A stretch of 52,807 bases of DNA from Chara braunii (Eukaryota > Streptophyta > Charophyceae > Charales > Characeae): assembly GCA_003427395.1 (NCBI GenBank), contig BFEA01000561.1:342650-395456 (forward strand). The letters are read 5' to 3'. The position numbers were made by a program, and so were the translations under genes. The notes under the pieces are model-generated. The model saw nothing but the letters and a program-made list of their open reading frames with translations, did no database searches and was not told where the DNA came from. This document shows, one piece after another, positions 51,005-52,807 of the stretch. Position 1 is the first letter of the stretch, and every line of letters begins with the position of its first letter.

Positions 51005-52736
51005 TGGCACGAATCAGTAAGCTTCGCGAAGATCACGCCATCGACGATGACGTCAACCTAGGCTCTAATTCGACGGGCAGCGATAAACTGGGGTGCAGAG
51101 CACACGGAGAACCAACGGACAATGATGGCGTCACCTGGACGACCATCGATGATTCCAGCAGCACGAGCCAACAAAAGATTGCAATTGAATATGGCATCAA
51201 CATGGACTCTGGCTGGATCGTTTGTTGATACGCTTGGTTCCTCATCCATCACTCTGTTCTCTCTCTTTCTATGTCCTTCTCCGCCATGACATGCAATCAG
51301 AAGATCGCATAATTTTGGAACCCCCTGCGCGTCACATATGTGACGAACTACTTCCCGAACCCATGCTATCTTTCGTACCCTTTTCGCTTGTATCATATCA
51401 ACCCCATAAAAACCCCGTTTTCGTTTTCTTGATTTCGGGCATTTTGGGGCCCCATCTTTCGGAAGTTTTTTTTTGGTTCCCGAGTTCTGCTTTTTCTTTT
51501 TGCGATTCGGGAAATACATAGGAATTTACGTGCGCCTCAGCGAGCGCACTGGGAAGTGGGTCCGGCAGTTGGGAATTCCGGGATAAGCGGAACTTCGACG
51601 TGTCCTTTTTGTGTGTGAATGTTCTTGGTCACGTTGGGGAAAACTCTCGGAATTTTGTGGGGATACGAATAGGTGTAGGATTTTCTTTTCCTGCGTCGCT
51701 CTTTCGCGCGCGGATATGGTGATTTCAATATTTAATTGGTTTAAGACATAGGCAAGCTGTAACTGTTTCGGTGTCTTTTTCTCTCTTTTTGTTGACGGCG
51801 CCGCGCATGCAAAAACTTTCTCCTCTCTGTCCCCCGCATCGCTCTCTCCCGCGCCCCTTTTTCCTTCCCCCTCCCCTTTCTCTCTCCTCGTAACTGTTTT
51901 CTCTCTCTCTCTCCTGCTCTGCTCTTTGCGCGCCCATTTTTCCTTTCTTGATCATCTGAATCTTGGACCCGTCTTGCGCTACTTCTTGCGCCTTTTCTCT
52001 TCTCACCCTCTGAGTTCAGCACACGACGCCCGGTCGATCCTTCGATAACTCCCGCTCGCCAATTAGGTGCGTGGATCAATAGGATCTTCCTATTGCGCGA
52101 CGAATCTGATTGGTCGAACCTTGAGTTTCGAGGGATCAACATGGCTTCCACGGAGCACTCTTCTCAAAGTCTTCTCCTCCTGCTTTTTCTCTTACACCTC
52201 AGCTTTCCCTTCGCTTTCTCCCCCTTCTGTTTCTCTTGTCGCAACTATAAAATCCGCAAGCGCGTCCGCAAAGCTCTCTTACATTCTCGACTCCTGAGCC
52301 AGCTTCCGGGAAGCAGTGGCTAGGCAGAGTGTTTGATGCGAGTCGGAAAGTCCTGTCGGGCTGTCGATAGGCTGGTCGGTTGCGCGCTTGATCGCCACGA
52401 CGGACTGTGGGATCTGGGCGAACCGCGTCGAGTTAACGTCAGCGGGGTGACGATTGCAGTGGTGGGAGTTAGCACGCGACGGCCGGGATCGTCAGTGCGG
52501 GCATGAGGATCGATTGATGATCGGAGTTGAGTGAGTGATTGGCCCGGGGCCATATTGGAATTAACGGCGAATGCGCCTTTGTTGTTGTGAATCTTTATCT
52601 CTGGCGTGAGTGTACGGCGGCAAAGCCGAACTTCCTCTTTTTGGATCTTGTCATTATCTATCTCGACATTCCTCCCCGTCTCTCTCTCTCTCCTCTATCT
52701 CTCCTCTATCTTTGAATGATGATGTGTCTCGATGTT

Positions 52737-52807
<71 letters not shown>
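51005..52807 (+). repeat. E3 3' LTR (5' portion)
   Basis: Starts TGGCACG after the polypurine tract and matches the middle LTR and, reversed, the E1 LTR. It includes a (CT)n tract from 52738 to the window end. Adding the part seen before the E3 primer binding site gives a full LTR of about 3 kb, long for the family. Short frames in it are not credible genes. Confidence 0.88.
52246..52252 (+). promoter_or_regulatory. LTR TATA box (E3 3' LTR)
   Basis: tataaaa in the context gcaactataaaatccgcaag, conserved in the E1 LTR (25753-25759) and deleted from the middle LTR. Likely the core promoter. Confidence 0.5.

Overview
This is a eukaryotic, repeat-dominated window with no intact host gene that I can support. 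Almost everything recognisable is transposon-derived and decayed. Three things suggest the green lineage: a U6 snRNA retrocopy with a plant-type 5' stem, an L1-type LINE ending in a plant-style zf-RVT cysteine/histidine domain, and a Penelope-like element whose GIY-YIG nuclease lies upstream of the reverse transcriptase (an arrangement I recall from green algae and some other groups). A charophyte such as Chara is a reasonable guess but unproven.

Layout. 1-2.1 kb: A-rich DNA, a pyrimidine microsatellite and a 287-bp foldback element. About 2.3-7.9 kb: a degenerate L1-like LINE (ORF1, endonuclease, RT, zf-RVT) on the + strand. 7.9-9.4 kb: a second foldback, a U6 retropseudogene with 13-bp target duplications, another short retroposed piece with 15-bp duplications, and a hairpin. 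9.4-11.35 kb (- strand): remnant E4, an accessory-gene module of a Ty3/Gypsy-like element. 11.7-12.85 kb: two unrecognised - strand ORFs. 12.9-17.0 kb: a run of minisatellites with units of 43, 41, 60, 59, 49, 33, about 46 and 82 bp. 17.1-26.67 kb: Ty3/Gypsy-like element E1 on the - strand. 26.67-31.38 kb: a Penelope-like element (+). 31.4-40 kb: element E2 (+). 40.0-42.8 kb: an LTR interrupted by 718 N. 42.8-51.0 kb: element E3 (+). 51.0-52.8 kb: the 3' LTR of E3, running off the window inside a (CT)n tract.

E1, E2, E3 and E4 belong to one unusual Ty3/Gypsy-like group, and comparing them is the main result. The inferred ancestral plan is: LTR of about 3 kb; an initiator-Met-type primer binding site followed by a 14-nt palindrome; gag-protease; RT-RNase H; a stop and a spacer of about 70 nt; a separate integrase ORF, in the +1 frame, that begins with a PHD finger; then three further ORFs that I call A1 (about 160 aa), A2 (about 330-340 aa, acidic middle and RS-like tail) and B (about 200 aa); a polypurine tract; and the LTR. 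The integrase stop overlaps the A1 start as ATGA in all three copies that retain it. A1 and A2 are joined by ATGA or TGATG. B starts inside A2 in the +1 phase. These junctions persist between strongly diverged copies, so the post-integrase module looks like a real co-expressed gene set of unknown function. Every copy in this window is inactivated by stops, frameshifts or deletions.
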